Of a DNA stretch of 44,910 bases, positions 44,021-44,910 are shown piece after piece; positions within the stretch are counted from its first letter, which is position 1; every line of letters starts with the position of its first letter. A model generated the notes under the pieces. It saw nothing but the letters and a program-made list of their open reading frames with translations. It searched no databases and was not told the origin of the DNA. The stretch covers positions 1 to 44,910 of the forward strand of contig JAHFFN010000008.1 of NCBI GenBank assembly GCA_023247915.1. The letters are read 5' to 3'. The DNA comes from Candidatus Omnitrophota bacterium (GTDB lineage: Bacteria; Omnitrophota; Gorgyraeia; 2-02-FULL-51-18). Made by a program: the position numbers and the translations under genes.

Positions 44021-44755
44021 TCATCGCACACCCCAGATTTTGTGCATCTGCGGGATCACACGAACATCGACGAGGCGTTGGCTGGCGATGGGGAATAATT
44101 GTTGCTCGATGTAGTGCAGGGCTTTTTGGCTGATTCCAATATTTTCACTTAAGGGCTGGAAAATAAATGGGATTTTGGGGTTGATATTGGCCACCACTTC
44201 CACGCATTGCTCGATTTCATTTTTTGATGTCTCGGGCGTGACGACGATTTTCACGAATACTTCCTTTTGAATGGCGATTTTCAAAAACTCGCTGTGGCTG
44301 GCCATAAAATCTCTGTCTCCGCTGGAGGAGGCTGGCTTCATATCCATGGCAATGATATCGCACCACTTAATAACCGACGCCAATTCCCTCGGCAGTGTCC
44401 CGTTGGTCTCAAGATAAGTGGTCAACCCCTGCTCTTTGAGCTTCGGTAAAAAATTAAGAAGAAAGGGTGTGTAAAACAAAGGCTCCCCGCCGGTCAGAGA
44501 CACCGAGTGGTGCTGTCCCTTTTCTTTTTCAAAGACATTGATTTCACTCAAGAGCGCTTCTACGGAATAAATCTTAAACTTATCCACCGCGGCCATCTTC
44601 TCTAGTTCGTCGCAGTAATGGCAATGCATGTTGCAACGCCCAAAACGTACAAAAATCTGCTTTTGGCCTAAATGCGGCCCTTCCCCTTGTAGCGAAGAAA
44701 AAATCTCAATGATTTCAGTTGTCGTCGCGCGATCGTTAATTTTTGATTTGTTCAT
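44021..44755 (-). CDS. queE: 7-carboxy-7-deazaguanine synthase QueE
   Basis: 244 aa radical-SAM enzyme. Converts 6-carboxy-tetrahydropterin to 7-carboxy-7-deazaguanine on the way to queuosine. The N-terminus EIFSSLQGEGPHLGQKQIFVRFGRCNMHCHYCDE holds the 4Fe-4S ligands C41, C45 and C48 in the radical-SAM CxxxCxxC order. SLTGGEPLFY and LETNGTLP follow. The ATG is 1 nt after the queD stop, so the two are coupled. Confidence 0.94.
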   Translation of the reverse strand: MNKSKINDRATTTEIIEIFSSLQGEGPHLGQKQIFVRFGRCNMHCHYCDELEKMAAVDKFKIYSVEALLSEINVFEKEKGQHHSVSLTGGEPLFYTPFLLNFLPKLKEQGLTTYLETNGTLPRELASVIKWCDIIAMDMKPASSSGDRDFMASHSEFLKIAIQKEVFVKIVVTPETSKNEIEQCVEVVANINPKIPFIFQPLSENIGISQKALHYIEQQLFPIASQRLVDVRVIPQMHKIWGVR

Positions 44756-44756
44756 T

Positions 44757-44910
44757 TTATTTATCCGCCAAATAGCTCGCGCACGCGTCCGATGTCTCGC
44801 AAACGGTGATTTTGGCGATGCGGGCGGTTTTGGAATTAAAATTTTGGTTCAGTTTTTCGTAAATCACTTTGGCGATATTTTCCGTTGAGGGATTCAATTT
44901 TTCATTTTTA
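44757..44910 (-). CDS. queD: 6-carboxy-tetrahydropterin synthase QueD, C-terminal end (runs off right edge)
   Basis: Only the last 50 codons are present; the frame is open to the window edge and the stop is at 44757-44759. The piece reads NPSTENIAKVIYEKLNQNF, then ARIAKITVCETSDACASYL, which matches the C-terminus of QueD (N-P-T-x-E-N-I-A and V-x-V-x-E-T-x-x-x-x-A-x-Y). QueD supplies the substrate of QueE. Start and N-terminus are outside. Confidence 0.87.
   Translation of the reverse strand, partial: KNEKLNPSTENIAKVIYEKLNQNFNSKTARIAKITVCETSDACASYLADK

Noticed and set aside
44021-44910. queD-queE next to the TIR unit as a 7-deazaguanine DNA-modification defence system
   Set aside because: Only the common precursor genes are visible; no DpdA-like transglycosylase or other modification gene lies in the window, and a queuosine role is simpler.

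Overview
All recognisable protein-coding genes and the single tRNA in this 44.9-kb window lie on the minus strand, so transcription runs from high to low coordinates. The gene set looks like housekeeping chromosome from an uncultured bacterium with a Gram-negative-type envelope (lipoprotein signal, exported proteins, surface-glycan enzymes). Lysine by the DapL route, menaquinone by the futalosine route, a type-B succinate dehydrogenase/fumarate reductase and AT-rich ATGACAAATGACAAA-type intergenic repeats together suggest Omnitrophota or a related PVC-type lineage. That assignment is an inference from gene content; no marker phylogeny was possible.

Region by region, in transcription order. 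44910-44021: queD (partial) and queE, for 7-deazaguanine synthesis. 43895-42605: a small DUF4258-like protein and a stand-alone TIR-domain protein, a candidate NAD-targeting defence or toxin pair. 42558-41367: a RibD-C/DHFR-like reductase and an exported DUF1579-like protein. 41330-36020: two membrane-anchored SGNH hydrolase-like proteins, a GT-C-like membrane protein and a GT2 polyprenyl-phosphate glycosyltransferase, probably a surface-glycan module. 36006-34758: rdgB and a coiled-coil membrane protein. 34712-30033: sdhC-sdhA-sdhB, a small membrane protein and mqnD, so a quinone-linked respiratory complex sits with a menaquinone gene. 29984-27770: a lone receiver protein and acsA. 27728-26998: an STI1-like helical-repeat protein and a secreted DxDxDG calcium-binding protein. 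26948-26041: rplM-rpsI, with a consensus promoter and a strong terminator.

25874-9058 is a nearly unbroken biosynthetic run behind a perfect TTGACA-N17-TATAAT promoter: argC-argJ-argB-argD-argF-argG-argH, lysA-dapF-dapA-dapB-dapL, folK-panC-panD and nadX, then an ECF sigma factor and a membrane protein that may be its anti-sigma factor. It covers arginine from glutamate, lysine from aspartate semialdehyde, beta-alanine and pantothenate, a folate step and the entry to NAD. Two copies of an AT-rich repeat interrupt it. A tRNA-Pro follows, then a repeat-rich spacer and two exported proteins with related N-termini. The left end holds an MFS transporter and then a compact set: Nudix hydrolase, a receiver-YvcK fusion, acylphosphatase, ligA, a lipoprotein and a partial xerD.

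Main points for a second look: several transcription units begin with a -10 box 6-7 nt before the ATG and no Shine-Dalgarno, which suggests leaderless mRNAs; YvcK is fused to a receiver domain; the ECF sigma frame has no ATG, GTG or usable TTG before conserved region 2; and the TIR/DUF4258 pair is uncharacterised.
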